In this document: positions 24,164-35,878 of the stretch, piece by piece
How the letters are laid out: each line of letters starts with the position of its first letter
Numbering within the stretch: position 1 is the stretch's first letter
NCBI GenBank assembly: GCA_025603075.1
Contig: MU626271.1
Location: 124,001-188,000, forward strand
DNA length: 64,000 nucleotides
DNA from: Neoconidiobolus thromboides FSU 785
Lineage: Eukaryota > Entomophthoromycota > Entomophthoromycetes > Entomophthorales > Neoconidiobolaceae
Direction of reading: 5' to 3'
Notes under the pieces: model-generated
Told to the model about the DNA's origin: nothing
Database searches by the model: none
The model's input: the letters and a program-made list of their open reading frames with translations, nothing else
Program-made: the position numbers and the translations under genes

Positions 24164-24266
24164 TATTGGGAATGTATTTTTTGTTTAAGAATTTTGCTAA
24201 CAATCTTTCTGCTCAAATAGCGCTTAAAAAATGGAAAAATAAGGAAACCAAAAGAACATCCTCATA
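24164..24266 (+). mobile_element. MITE-like element, copy 8 (right arm of inverted pair)
   Basis: Forward copy from TATTGGGAATGTATTTTTTG to ACATCCTCATA, separated from copy 7 by about 11 bp. Confidence 0.85.
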
Positions 24267-25840
24267 CAGTGATTATTACCAAATTAAGTTTTAAATAGCA
24301 AGTTGTTAGATTCTATTGCTCTCTAAAATAAAAATAAAAATAAAATTTATTTTCAACTTTACCAATTTGATAATTATTTTTACTTATTCTGTCATAATTA
24401 AAGGTATGATTAGTAGTTGAACGTTAAAATCAAGTCAAAAATACACATAAAAATAAATTTAAAATAAAATAATCCTTTGAACTAATATGTAATATTATGA
24501 ACATCTAAAGATCGTTGTTGAATAAAGATAATCAATTTGGCTCTAAATTACAAATCCAATTATACTGAAAAAATCATGTTTTTCAAGATGCGGATAAATA
24601 TTAACTAATATTTCAACTAACGATAACATAACGTTATATCCCCTATCTTTAAATCGGGGGGAAGCTTGAGAGCTTTAAATTAAATTGCTTTTTGTATCTT
24701 ATATTCTGTTTACATACAATTTTTCATTAGTCTTTAGTTAAAAATGATTGCTTTTTAATCACTCAAAAAAACCTTAATGCTTATTTATTGCTTCAAGTTT
24801 TCTAGAATTTCAAAAGAATTATTGATCTATTTAGCGGCTATAACCTTTATAATGAATTCAATTTTCTAAGCGATAATAAATATTTTTAAAATGATTTGTT
24901 ATCTTTTACTATAAAAATTTCAGACTTTTCATTGAGCTGAGCTCTGTTACTTTAGCCATATACTAGGTTGGCATTTCTTGATGCAGTGAACTATAAGTAA
25001 AGCTAATAAAAGATAGCAGAATAGGATGTAAGAATCTAAAAAAATGTATATAGTTAGAAGGATATCCCGATTTTAACAAAATAACAAGTTAATGTTTTAG
25101 ATCCTTTATATCCAACATATTTTTCATAATATTAGGCTGGTATGATGTAGCTTTACACAAGTAGCTTAAGTAAATTTAACTATGCAAAACACAATTAAGT
25201 CATAACAACAGTTCCAAATATTCTCTAATAAAATGGTCTATTTTTATTAGTTGAATTTATTAAAACTTGTACCTGATTATTCTGAAAGTTATAAAAAGAA
25301 ACTAACTTTGAAAAGAACCTTTTATAGCAACCAATGAATGACTTAATAAGTCCTTAAAATATAGAAGCTAACTCTTAATAAATTAGTATAATAGACGATA
25401 TTGTGTTTATTCTATTACATGATGATATATTATTTGAATATACTATATGACAGTACATTTTATATTGTTATTAAGCTAGTATTAAATCAAGTTTGTGATA
25501 AAATTAAATTTGGTGTTAAATTGTTTGAATCTAATTGTAATCTAAAGATAGTAAACTTTCTTCCAGAGTTGAACTGGAACGTTAAATTGAGATGGGGTAA
25601 ATGAAGAACTAATTCCAGCCCAAAAAGTGCAGCTTAAAAACCAATCAAAATATTCAAAACAAAGCAAAATTTCAGTTGTCCTAAAAAAGTCTCAATTTAT
25701 TAATAGAATAAAGTTTTACAAGTTGGTTAGCACCATTAATCTATTTTTTAAATTTTAAAATCGTTTCTTTTTTATTTAACTTAACGGTTAAAAAGCTATC
25801 TTTTAACTATCATCTAATTTACATCCCGCGTAAATAACCA

Positions 25841-27192
25841 ATGCCAAATCCCTCCACACCCTTACAGAATAACCCACAAGGCTCAACTAGCACTAATGGC
25901 ACCCCTCCATTAATTCCTCAAATAAGGTTTGTGCCACATAATACTAGCTATGCGCGTTCCCTTCACTTTGAAGCTTTTTCAAGGGAAGTCAAAAATGGAG
26001 TAATTATTAAAGTAGGGAGATTCACTGATAAAGTTCAACCATCACTATCTAGGATTGCTTTTAAGTCTAAAGTAGTATCTAGGGCTCATGCAGAAGTTTG
26101 GACAGAAAATGGACAGGTAAAAAATCAATAGATTGAGATAGATAACAACTAAAGATAAAGAATAATTTATTCACCCTTTTTTGTTAGTTCTTTATTCGAG
26201 ATACTAAGTCAAGTTCTGGTACCTTTTTAAACCAACAAAGATTGAGTCCGCCTAATCAAGAGTCACTACCTACTCCTTTAAAGGACGGCGATATCCTTCA
26301 GTTGGGTGTTGATTATCAGGGTGGGGTACAAGGTATTATTAAGCTATTAATACTTTAAACCATTTTAAATGAGCATTTTAGATGTTTTCCGTTGTGTTAG
26401 AATTCGATTAGAAATTAATCGTACATGGCAGCATGATCAAGATAACCCATTTAGGTAATAACAAAGCTTTTAAAAAAGAGACACCTAATTAACATAAACA
26501 CTAGAAAAAAAGCATTACAAACCCTTGATGCATTAAAAGAAAATCTGAAACAAAGTGGCGCATTGGGTGCCTCAACAAGTGATCTTGAAGAATGTTGCAT
26601 TTGTTTATCGGCACTTGCTCCCTTTCAAGCACTATTTGTATCCCCTTGTTGCCATACATTTCACTATAAATGTATTTATCGACTTTTGATTGACGGGCCT
26701 TCTTTTGTATGTCCACTTTGTCGTACATATGCTGACCTTGATGCTGATGTATGTACTGAAGAAATTACAGAGGCATTAGAGAAGTCATCAATTAATGGAA
26801 ATTTGAATAATAATATTGAAGATAACAATAATAATAGCAATTCTTCGCCTGAACAAGCAAATGCTCAAATAGAAAATAATAATGTGCCAAGCGACAATAA
26901 TAATAATGAGGAAACATCTGAACACAATCCAGCTATAGTTGAAGGAACATGGAGAAATCAAGATTTACCACCACATTTAGGGGAGATATTGACACAACAT
27001 GAAGAAAATATAAATACATATTCAAATGAGATTCAAGATTGTCGTACACCAGCAAATCCTACGCCTAATTTATTTTTTTCAGAGAACCCTAATGAAGTCA
27101 ACTACAATAATACAATTTCGAACAATAATGGACCCAATACTTCTTCACCCTCCTCTCTTCTTTCACCCAATTTTGGGGAAGTTAGAAATTGA
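25841..27192 (+). CDS. DMA1: FHA-RING E3 ubiquitin ligase, Dma1/Chfr type
   Basis: Four exons (25841-26116, 26188-26332, 26382-26454, 26505-27192) give 393 residues. An FHA domain at about 45-160 shows VGRFTDK, KSKVVSRAHAEVW and FFIRDTKSSSGTFLNQQRLS across the first junction, then LKDGDILQLGVDYQGG; the R/S-R/H-SS-T-N phosphothreonine-binding set is intact. A C3H2C3-type RING starts at about residue 196 (CICLSALAPFQALFVSPCCH, HYKCIYRLL, FVCPLCR). The tail is Asn/Glu-rich and disordered. In yeasts Dma proteins bind phosphorylated targets and delay septation or mitotic exit. The FHA-then-RING order with a C-terminal RING is diagnostic. The RING exon alone looks like an independent ORF; the upstream exons show it is fused to FHA. 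Confidence 0.9.
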
Positions 27193-27343
27193 TAGTTTTT
27201 ATTCCATTTAATTTTGTTTGAGGTTAACCAAAAATGTTTCTTTTAATCTTACTTTGAATTTTTCTATATATTTTTCACTTTTTAAATAAAATATAATTAT
27301 AACTGATGTTTGTTATTTTTAATACAGTTTTATTTAATAGCAA

Positions 27344-28384
27344 TTAAAGATTAATTTGAGTAGTAATATGCGAAGGCGGAGCATTTAGAATTTTATACCT
27401 TAATTTACAAACCTTAATAAACTCATAAGAAGCATTCAAAAAAAAACACCAACCAATAATTAATAAACAATACGATAAAATCATCAAAGGTAACGTTAAC
27501 TTACCAAATGAGGGATCAATAGGATAATAGCTAAACTTAAACCTGGAGTCAAGTCCCAGTTGGATTTGTTCCATTTTATAAAATAGATAAAATCCATACT
27601 GTAAGAAAGTAACTCCCAAACCAGCGAGGGCAGCTTGCTTAGTGGCATGACTGAAATGAATAATATACGCAATAAAGAATCCAATAAATTGAAAGAAAGA
27701 ACCTGCAAATAGTACGAAGACAAAGCTAGTTAAAGTACCTACAGGTAATCCGTTGATAATAGGCTCGGAAGGATAGTTGGATATCATCCTTTCTTGAAAA
27801 AAAGAAGAAAAATTAAAACTAGGTGGTGAAGGCTCAGTCAAAGCTTGGTCATAATTCGGAAGTCCCTCCACTCCGTTTTCATATTCATAATCTTGTAATC
27901 TTTCTACAGGTTCCTCTTCTGTTTCAATTGAAACTGGAACACCTGAGCTACGCTCAGGCTTAGCGGCCATATTAAAGAATACTCCGTCATAACTTTTTAC
28001 AAAGTGGGACTTCATTAATGACGGTTTTTCAATATTAGCCCTTACTTCTTCATATCTTAGTACTGTGTCTTCTTGAGAAGATTCTGACGTTTGCTGAGTT
28101 TGTGTTAAGTTGGGAAGTAAACTACTTGTTTCCAGTTCGGGTTCTTCCTGAATTTCATTAGTACGGATATTGCTTTCTATGTCGATAATTGACAAATCCC
28201 CAGTTTCCATTACTATGTCTGAAGTCTGATTATCCCTTGATAATAGAGCATAATCGCTGTTCTCTTCAATGGGCGCGAATGGATCACTTTGTTCCAAGTC
28301 GTTTTGGGATAACTAGTAAGTAAGATTAGATATGATATTTGTTTTGTCGCTTTAAATTACTCTTATGTATTTATTGTTCCACAT
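27344..28384 (-). CDS. BSD2: Bsd2/Ndfip family adaptor of Rsp5/Nedd4 ubiquitin ligase
   Basis: The long exon has no ATG at its beginning. A short first exon, 28384-28361 (MWNNKYIR), splices over a 48-nt intron to 28312-27344 in frame, giving 330 residues. Residues 1-110 are acidic. SYDGVFFNMAAKPE is the conserved Bsd2 motif, and LPNYDQAL is a PY-like motif for WW-domain binding. Three membrane spans follow (FVFVLFAGSFFQFIGFFIAY, LGVTFLQYGFYLFY, MILSYCLLIIGWCFFL). Bsd2 recruits Rsp5 to metal transporters and misfolded membrane proteins in the Golgi/endosome route to the vacuole. The start exon is inferred from splice consensus and frame; an internal Met about 45 residues in is the alternative. 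Confidence 0.85.
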
Positions 28385-28720
28385 TATGATGTATTAATAT
28401 CAAATTAATAAATTAATGAACTAAAAAGTAGCTTTTTATAAAATGACAAATCTAAATTTAAATTACTGCAATAGTAAAAGCTTGTTCTTGAACGCAATTG
28501 CTACAGTTCTCTTCTGACCTTATTGACCGCTTATTTAAGAATAAAGTTTTGATAAATTGTTCAAAAATTGAAATTAGGCGTTAAAAAACTAAACAAACAA
28601 ATAGCTAGCTATAAAAATCACCGCAAATTAGGTCGCAATAGACCAGTAGTAGCAGTAAATTGAGCTTATTAAAAAATTTGAAAATTCTGAAAATTGAAAT
28701 CTCTTTTTAGATATTTAAAA

Positions 28721-29215
28721 ATGGTTCTAACTCTCTTACAAAAAAGTATTAAACAATATGAGACTGGATACACAAAACAAAGCGAAACGAAAAAAGAAGA
28801 AGCAAAACAAATCCTTAGAAAATTGCCAAAAGTAAAACAAGGGTTAAAGAAAGCGAAATTTATCAAAAGATATCAACATTCCCTTAGTTATATTTCTAAA
28901 AATAAAGGCCAACAAAAGAAGAAGGCACTAGGTAAATTCAAAAAAGAATGTTAAGCTATATGTTGTTAATTCGATTTTTAGATCAAATCAAAGATGAGGT
29001 CCAAAAAAAGGAGGACTATTTTGAGTTTAATAGCAATTTATTGAGTAATCCTGGTTTGAGTTATGATAAAGAGTTATCAGAATTGAAAAGAGAGGTAATG
29101 CTATAATGAAATAGAGTAGAAGGTTTGTTAATATTATTTATAGATCCTTGGTCGTGACACTATTAAAAACAAAGTTAAAATCCTGAAGAAAAAAGAAAAG
29201 AAGAGAGACGATTAA
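28721..29215 (+). CDS. Small Lys-rich protein, probably nucleolar; family not recognised
   Basis: Three exons (28721-28931, 28982-29094, 29144-29215) give 131 residues with introns of 50 and 49 nt and consistent phases. The sequence starts MVLTLLQKSIKQYETGYTKQ and is strongly basic (KQGLKKAKFIKRYQ, KKKALG). The middle part has LLSNPGLSYDKELSELKREI, and it ends KILKKKEKKRDD. Such composition suggests a ribosome-biogenesis or RNA-associated factor. The unspliced frame stops at 28954, so gene callers may truncate it. It is transcribed divergently from BSD2 with a 340-bp spacer and convergently with the kelch gene. Confidence 0.55.
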
Positions 29216-29538
29216 GTTATTAATATAGAATATAGAAACTCATTTGTTTTATGATTGTTTTTTAATAACTATTCACAATTTATTTTTATTGTTTTGTTAA
29301 GTTAATAGCACTTTTAATTAGAAAACGAATGATTTATGGTATTTACAAATTCATCCATTAAGCATTATTTTGTATTTTATATTTTGATTAAAATAGCGAT
29401 ATATAAAATATAATTAATATTAGCTAGTATTAAAAACACTGTTAGTTCCATTTATTAACAAAGAAAAAAGAATAGCGTGATCCATTTGATCTTAAAAATA
29501 ATAATAAAATATATGGACAAAGAAACTGTAGGGGAAAA
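29216..29538. other. Convergent 3' spacer
   Basis: AT-rich 320-bp space between the stops of the basic protein gene and the kelch gene; nothing further seen. Confidence 0.6.
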
Positions 29539-31392
29539 TTAAGTAAGTATTTTGATATTATCCATCTGAGTAAGGTAAGCCGAAGCTGAAAGATCCAAAA
29601 CATGCATATCCCCAAAGAACTTGACTCCATCATACCCTCCAAAGACAAATAACCTTGCGTCATGTAGAATTGTGGTATGGTAGCCCCTTGGATTAGGAAA
29701 TGTTCCATACACTTTCCTAGTTTCCCAAGTCCCTTTTTCTAAAATTATAATTTAGTTTGTTATTTACTAGAATATATTAAAATCTTACGCAAATTAAGTA
29801 TCATTAATTCATTAGAGTAACTTCGATTATTACGTCCTCCTAACACATAAAAATAAGGCCCGACTAGAGTAGCTGTATGCGCTAATCTTGGAAGCCTTGA
29901 ACGAATTAATAATTCCACCCAATGACGTTTTTCTATTAATTGTTTTAGTACATAAACTTTAATTCTTATATTAATATTACCTATATCGAACATATAAAGA
30001 TCTTCAAAGCAATCAGTGCCATCTGACCCACCATATACAATAATACAATTACTTACAAGGGTAGAAGTATGGTAGCCTCTAGGTGGTGGTGCTTTGCCAC
30101 TTACTTCAATTTTAGACCACATATAGTTGTTGGGGTTGCCTAAAAATAAATTTAAGTATATTCATACTTATAATGCTAATCTAGACTACTTAAATCTAAA
30201 CGATAAACGTCATTTAGAGGGTATAAACCATCACCGCCGCCAAATATATATAACGAATTATTATAGTAGCAAGCAGTATGAGCACGACGTGGTGAAGGAA
30301 CTTCACCATGAGTTGGAGGAGAATACCAAGTTGAAGTAGCTACAGTAGTAGAAATAAATTAATAATGTTATTTTTATATAACAAATCTATTACCAGTATC
30401 TAAGATATGTAAATCGTTATAATAATTCGAGCCATTACCCCCTCCAAAAACAAATACCTTAGTTTTATCAACCAAAGTAGCTGAGTGAGCTCTACGAGGA
30501 GAAGGCGGTGTACCAGCAATTTGGGGTCTAGACCAATACATTGTATCTTTAAATCAGCTTAGTATAATTTTTAATGTTTCTAATTAAATATTACCTGTAT
30601 CAAAAACATAAACATCATTATAACATGATCGGGCATTACAGCCACCAAATAAATAAATCTGATCCCCAACCAAGGTAGTTGAATGTGCTCTTAATGGCTT
30701 AATAGGTCGATCCCCATGTCCAGGTATTTTTCTCCAATACATAGCAGGGGCAGGAGCAGGAGGAATATCCTGAACCTGAGGAGAGCCATTACTTATAGGG
30801 CTTAAGATTGAACTAGCGGAATCTGGCTTAACTAAGTCACCATTTAAAGATTTACGATTCGGATTTTTAATACCGATTTGGACCAAACCGTTTCCAAATG
30901 ATTTGGTATTAGATAGGTTAATTTTACCATCAACTGAAAACCTTGAGTTACTGCTCTTATTTTTCGTTTCAATGTTTGAGTTATTAGCCTCTGATTCATT
31001 ATTTGGCATTTGTAAGTCTAAAGATTGTAGCCTTAGACTTAATTGTGGGCTATTAATGTTACTTTTTTCTGTTTCTCCTTCTAGTTGGTCTGATATTGAG
31101 CTTTTTCTATGAATTATTGATGGTGTGTCTAATGTTAAATTACTCTTTGGTGTAGCAATGTACCTATTTAGTTCCTCTGTGGTATCTAAATGTAAGCTAG
31201 TATTGATACTAAAACGTTAATTCAGTAAATAAATTTAAAGTTGAATTACCTTTTTGAAGTAACCATAGGTTGTTCAGATTTACCGCTTCTTTTAATTCGA
31301 AAAAAATTTAAAGTAGGTGACTTTGAGTTGAGATCGGATTGAATACTCTTTGAACGAGCAATTAAAGGGAATCCTTTTGAATTTGAAGACAT
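29539..31392 (-). CDS. Kelch-repeat beta-propeller protein
   Basis: Seven exons (31392-31250, 31208-30595, 30546-30394, 30339-30190, 30139-29981, 29932-29789, 29738-29539) give 520 residues. Residues 1-180 are Ser/Asn-rich and disordered. Six kelch blades follow at about 190-515, almost one per exon, each with a P-R-(A/G)H-(S/T)-(A/T) strand, a double Gly (FGGCNARSCYNDVYVFD, FGGGNGSNYYNDLHILD, VYGGSDGTDCFEDLYMFD) and a Trp. All exon junctions are in phase 1 within the repeats, suggesting growth by exon duplication. Six-blade kelch proteins of fungi act as scaffolds in polarity and Ras signalling (Tea1 or Ral2-like), but no further domain narrows the role. The last exon ends the propeller, and no C-terminal coiled coil is present. 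Confidence 0.88.
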
Positions 31393-32634
31393 AATTAATT
31401 ATTAAATTAAAGTATTTTGTTGTTAATTAAATCTAAAGTATTATTTGGAATTAGTATAGTATTAATGTTTTTAGTATAAAATAGAAAGTAAACTTTAGTT
31501 CGATATTAGTAAGTATAATTAATTCAAATTTAAAAGTAGCCAATTATAGTTTAGTATAGGTAAGAACCAATCAATATTTTATTGTTAAATTTAATGCTTT
31601 GCTAGTGTAAGCCAATAATAAAGATAAAAAGCTGCGAGTCAATTTTAAATAAAATGCTTGAACCTCTTATTTTTATTTTATTTTAAATATTAGCTCAGCG
31701 CATATCATAAATGTTCGTCTTACTATGCTAAATCAGCTAAAAACGTTTTATTTGTTAGTAGAATTCAGCGAAAAGCAATTAAAAGGATTTTTATTTTATT
31801 CTCTTTAATGCACCTTAATTATGATCTACTTGAATATTTAAGGGTTGGAAATTAAGCCTTAAATATTTTCAGTTGAGTAAAATAGAGTATGATATTATTC
31901 TTATTAATAAAGTATCAATATTCACTATTTGTATATAACTAAATATAAATTTTATTAAGATATCAGCTGCGAATATACTTAGTAGAAAAAGTAAAGCTAT
32001 ATTTTTTATAATGTATATAGTAAAATTGGCCATAAAATTTAAATAAGACCCAGAAAAATTAACTATTTTAAAAAATTAAAAACTCCGAAAACCCATTTTT
32101 AGGTTAAATTTAATTATACTTCCCTGTGCTTTGACCCCATAAAGTAATAAATTAACTTTAATTTAAAACTATTATTTTTGTTAAATATATATATATTATA
32201 TATCCATTTCAAAATATAAGTGTTAAGTGTTGAATACTTAGTGATAATATGGTATTAATTGTTTTACGTTTGGACCCTGAGACCTAGTTAAGTTAGTTAT
32301 ATTTTATTTATAAAAAGGATTAATTCAAAAAAAAGACTGCATAATCTGTAATGGACATTTGTTTTTATAAGTTAAAAGTCTGGCCAAAACGTTTTAAGTA
32401 GAATCAGCTTACCAAACATCTGATTATCAAAAGTAAATTTAATAATGTAAAACTATTCATTTTAAATAAAATAGTTAAAATCTGTAATTCAAAAAGATAG
32501 TTTTTCATCATAAATAAATAATGTTCTTATTAGCTATTAGTAATGAAGCTTTTATAACTGGATTCTAAGTTTCTTGAAAGCCTAACAACAGATATTTTGA
32601 CTTTTGTTGAGACCAAAACATAAAAAATCTAAAA

Positions 32635-32736
32635 TATAGAGTTTTCTTGGTTTCATCACTTTTTCCATTTTTTAAGCGCTATTTAGGTAGAAAAACTAGT
32701 TAGTAAAATCCTTAAACAAAAAAACACATCCACATA
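32635..32736 (-). mobile_element. MITE-like element, copy 9
   Basis: Reverse copy: TATAGAGTTTTCTTGGTTTC to ACACATCCACATA, centre AAGCGCTATTTAGGTAG. Confidence 0.75.
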
Positions 32737-32788
32737 TGCTTAAATTATGATTTAATATTTCAAATAATTAAAACAAACTTTATTTGTA

Positions 32789-32893
32789 TATGGGAGTGTT
32801 TTTTTTGGCTTCATTACTTTTTCCGTCTTTTAAGCACTATTTAAGTAGAAAGATTGTTAGCAAAATTCTTAAACATAAAAATGCATCCCCATA
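32789..32893 (-). mobile_element. MITE-like element, copy 10
   Basis: Reverse copy: TATGGGAGTGTTTTTTTTGG to ATGCATCCCCATA; 52 bp after copy 9 in the same orientation. Confidence 0.8.
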
Positions 32894-33204
32894 TATTATT
32901 TTGAATGCAATATTATCATTATTGATAATATAACCCATTAAGCTGTACTTTGTCGATTTTTATAAAATAGAAGCTTTAATTTTATTTAAACAGTCTGATT
33001 TAAATAAAAATAATTATCATAATGAATATTGTTATAAACAAGCTTTATTTAAATTAAACTAAATCTAGTTTGATACAAGTTTACAAAACAACTAATTTTT
33101 AATATCTACAGTTTAACTTTTTAGAATATTTTTGATATTCTATATTTCCTAATATTAAAATAATCAAATTTAATTAAATTGATTTATATAATTATAAAAA
33201 ATGA

Positions 33205-33309
33205 TATGGGGATGTATTTTTGTGTTTAAGAATTTTGCTAACAATCTTTCTATTTAAATAGTGCTTAAAAGACGGAAAAAGTAATGAAGCCAAAAAAAAC
33301 ACTCCCATG
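33205..33309 (+). mobile_element. MITE-like element, copy 11
   Basis: Forward copy: TATGGGGATGTATTTTTGTG to ACACTCCCATG, centre TTAAATAGTGCTTAAAAGAC. Confidence 0.8.
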
Positions 33310-33616
33310 TATAAAATTGCCAGACTTGTTTTGATTTGTTTTATTCCTCTACTAAAATCAAATATAATAACTATAGATTTTTTAATTCTTCTAGTTATAT
33401 TAATAGACTGATCTATTCTATTTTTAATAATATTTTATAGTATAGTAAATACATTGCATTATTTTAAGTTGTTGAACGATTTCAAACTTTTATTATTCAA
33501 TTATTAAATTTTTTTTTTATTTCATTAATTTCCATTGTTTTAATCAGACTATGCTTTGAAATAAATTTTTTGTTTTTTTACAATATCTAAAAAGTATTAA
33601 TAGAAATATATTACAA

Positions 33617-33719
33617 ACGGGGATGTATTTTTGGATTTAAGAATTCTACTAACAAACTTTCCGCTTAAATAGCACTTAGAAATGAAAAAAATAATGAAGT
33701 CAAAAAAAAACGCTCCCAA
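33617..33719 (+). mobile_element. MITE-like element, copy 12
   Basis: Forward copy: ACGGGGATGTATTTTTGG to CGCTCCCAAA; the terminal TA is mutated. Confidence 0.75.
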
Positions 33720-35074
33720 ACTCTTTTAAAAGTAGAACAACTTTATTAACAAAACAATTCAAATTAACATCTTAACAATTGATGGTCACTTTAAATATTT
33801 AGCTTGTTTTTGCTATACTAAAAGCAATAATAGTACAGAAATTAAAACATTTGTTCGGACCATGTAAAATTAACTATCAATAATAGTAAAATAGATAAAC
33901 TCTTTAGAAAAATTTAAAAGTAAACACCGTAATTATTTTATCCACAATCGAAATAAATGAAGAGATGGTTTACAAGAAAATAAAACTACAAACAAATCCT
34001 ACCCCTCTGTTGGTGAATATACAAACATTTTCCACTAAAACTTCAAAGATACCTTGATAATTTCGGTTGAATAACACAAATTACACATAAAGTAATGTTT
34101 GATATTTAACAAAAACCGCTCTGAGTTTATTTCACTTTCTCAGGTCCCTTAAGTTAGTCAAAAGAATAGTATGGCTCACTTGCAATTTTAACATAACTAA
34201 ATAAAAGCCTTTGAACATATCATGATTAGAAAAAGGCCTTTACCGAAGCAATGAGTAACTATGAGGCCTTTTGGAAGACAAGCCGACTCTACTATTTTCT
34301 ATTTCAATCTCAACATAGTCCTCAAAAAAAATTGAGCAAGCTCCTTGTAGCTTAATTAGAGTCGCCATGGAATATTTTAGCTCATATTACTTTACCCACT
34401 TTTAATTTCAAAAATTTATTATATCAAAACCTTTATCACCTACTGTTTCCTATACATGTGACTAAATGGCTTGATTTTAAGTTGAAATATATTAATTCAA
34501 AAAAAGATTAAAATCACTTTTTATTTACCATCATCACAAATACTACTCTTACTTTTATTTAAATAATCTCTTAAGTGTCCTGAAACATGACTATGAATAT
34601 GCCTAAAAAGTTGGATCAGCTTTTTTATCTGCTAATACCTGGCTGTTATTATAAAGCCAGGATAGTAACATGAAACTCAGTTATTTGAGTAATCTCTTCA
34701 TGGATTTTTGCAATAAAAGCCTTTTTGATTCATCATTTCATATTCCTAGTATTTCGTAGCTTTGAAAGATGCAACATTACATAAACTAAAATATCAGTTA
34801 TAGCCTTATATTAGTTTTGTTTAATTATCTTGCTATGTAAACCCATAGTCAAATCTCTGCTGATCGTTATATATTTTTTGCTTCAGTTTATATTATGTTT
34901 CTATAATATGTTCTACTCCCATATAGATATCAGATTATGTCAATAGTATAGTATTTTTCGGAAAATTTTAAATGAAATATTGGGAAATCAAAAATGAAAG
35001 ATGAAAACGATAAAATGAACTAAAAACGAATTTAATCTAATTTAAAAAACATATTTTTATACTATACAGAGGGA

Positions 35075-35878
35075 TTATAATGAAGAGTCAGAATCATTAT
35101 GGAATTTATATTGGAATTCTAAGTCATCCATACTCATTGTTAATGGATAATTTGTTTTGTAATTAAAGTCAATATCTTCAATATGTAAAGGTTCTTGAAA
35201 CTGAGGATAGCCATAAGTATTAAGATCGTTTTGGTGCATGATATTACTATCACTGACAGGTGGATAAGAATAGGAGTAATTGTTGGGTTGTGGAGTAGTA
35301 TTATTAGAATAGTCGTAGTTATAATACAATGAATTTAATGAGGAAGCATCACTGGTAGTATTAAATGAATAGCGTTGTTGATAATTATAGTCTAAGTTAC
35401 TATAACCATTATTACAATAGGCATATTGATTTGAGATCAATAAAGTAGTAGTAGGCAATCCTAAAGCGGATCTTTTAATATCTCTATCCAAGATATCATT
35501 TAACATGCGGTCATGAGGCACAGCATGAAAGTAAAATACCTTTTGTTTTTTCATGGTACGGATGCAATGATTTTTATGTAAAAAGCGTAAGAAATTAGAA
35601 TGACTAAGTTCTAATTTACAGTCTAAATTTGGCTTCAGGTTCCTTAAATCACTAAAGATACCCTCCTCTAGTTTTTTTTGATTGATAATTTGGCGACCTA
35701 ATAAGCTTAGCTTGTAGTTTAACGAGCGTATGATGTCCATTCCTGTTATATAGTGTTCGCCTTCCCATTGAATGCAACTTATGCTGCTGCCGTCCAACAA
35801 GTTAAACTTTAAAATTTTGTTCTCTTGCCCATTGAATTGAAAGTGGGCTTGCTTTAGAAAATGATTGATGGCATCCAT
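35075..35878 (-). CDS. STE12: Ste12-type homeodomain transcription factor, short form without zinc fingers
   Basis: A single exon encodes 267 residues. Residues about 20-145 match the fungus-specific STE12 DNA-binding domain: ISCIQWEGEHYITGMDIIRS, EEGIFSDLRNLKPNLDCKLE, HKNHCIRTMKKQKVFYFHAV, PHDRMLNDILDRDIKRSALG, then LPTTTL. The remainder is Tyr/Asn/Ser-rich (NNYSYSYPPVSDSN) and acidic near the end, a plausible activation region. Ste12 factors act downstream of MAP kinases in mating, filamentation and, in pathogens, invasive growth. Most filamentous-fungal orthologues are 600-700 residues and carry C-terminal C2H2 fingers; here neither fingers nor a long tail is present and the frame ends cleanly at TAA. 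Long AT-rich flanks surround the gene. Confidence 0.9.
   Translation of the reverse strand: MDAINHFLKQAHFQFNGQENKILKFNLLDGSSISCIQWEGEHYITGMDIIRSLNYKLSLLGRQIINQKKLEEGIFSDLRNLKPNLDCKLELSHSNFLRFLHKNHCIRTMKKQKVFYFHAVPHDRMLNDILDRDIKRSALGLPTTTLLISNQYAYCNNGYSNLDYNYQQRYSFNTTSDASSLNSLYYNYDYSNNTTPQPNNYSYSYPPVSDSNIMHQNDLNTYGYPQFQEPLHIEDIDFNYKTNYPLTMSMDDLEFQYKFHNDSDSSL

Larger units (their letters stand above)
23834..25840. other. Intergenic, no gene seen; MITE pair
   Basis: Holds an (AAAAT)n run at about 23990-24020, an inverted pair of MITE copies and about 1.5 kb of AT-rich DNA without a credible frame. A 67-codon ORF at 25401-25604 has no recognisable features. Confidence 0.6.
31393..35074. other. 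3.7-kb gene-poor region with four MITE copies
   Basis: Contains the kelch promoter at its left edge and MITE copies 9-12 between 32635 and 33719. The stretch 33900-34900 is somewhat less AT-rich than its surroundings but holds no frame longer than a few dozen codons; an old transposon relic is possible. Confidence 0.55.

Noticed and set aside
29442-29708. 88-codon minus ORF at the end of the kelch gene
   Set aside because: Wrong frame; the kelch frame reads through the same DNA and ends at 29539.
30127-30339. 70-codon + ORF
   Set aside because: Antisense to kelch exon 4.
30903-31112. 69-codon + ORF
   Set aside because: Antisense to kelch exon 2.
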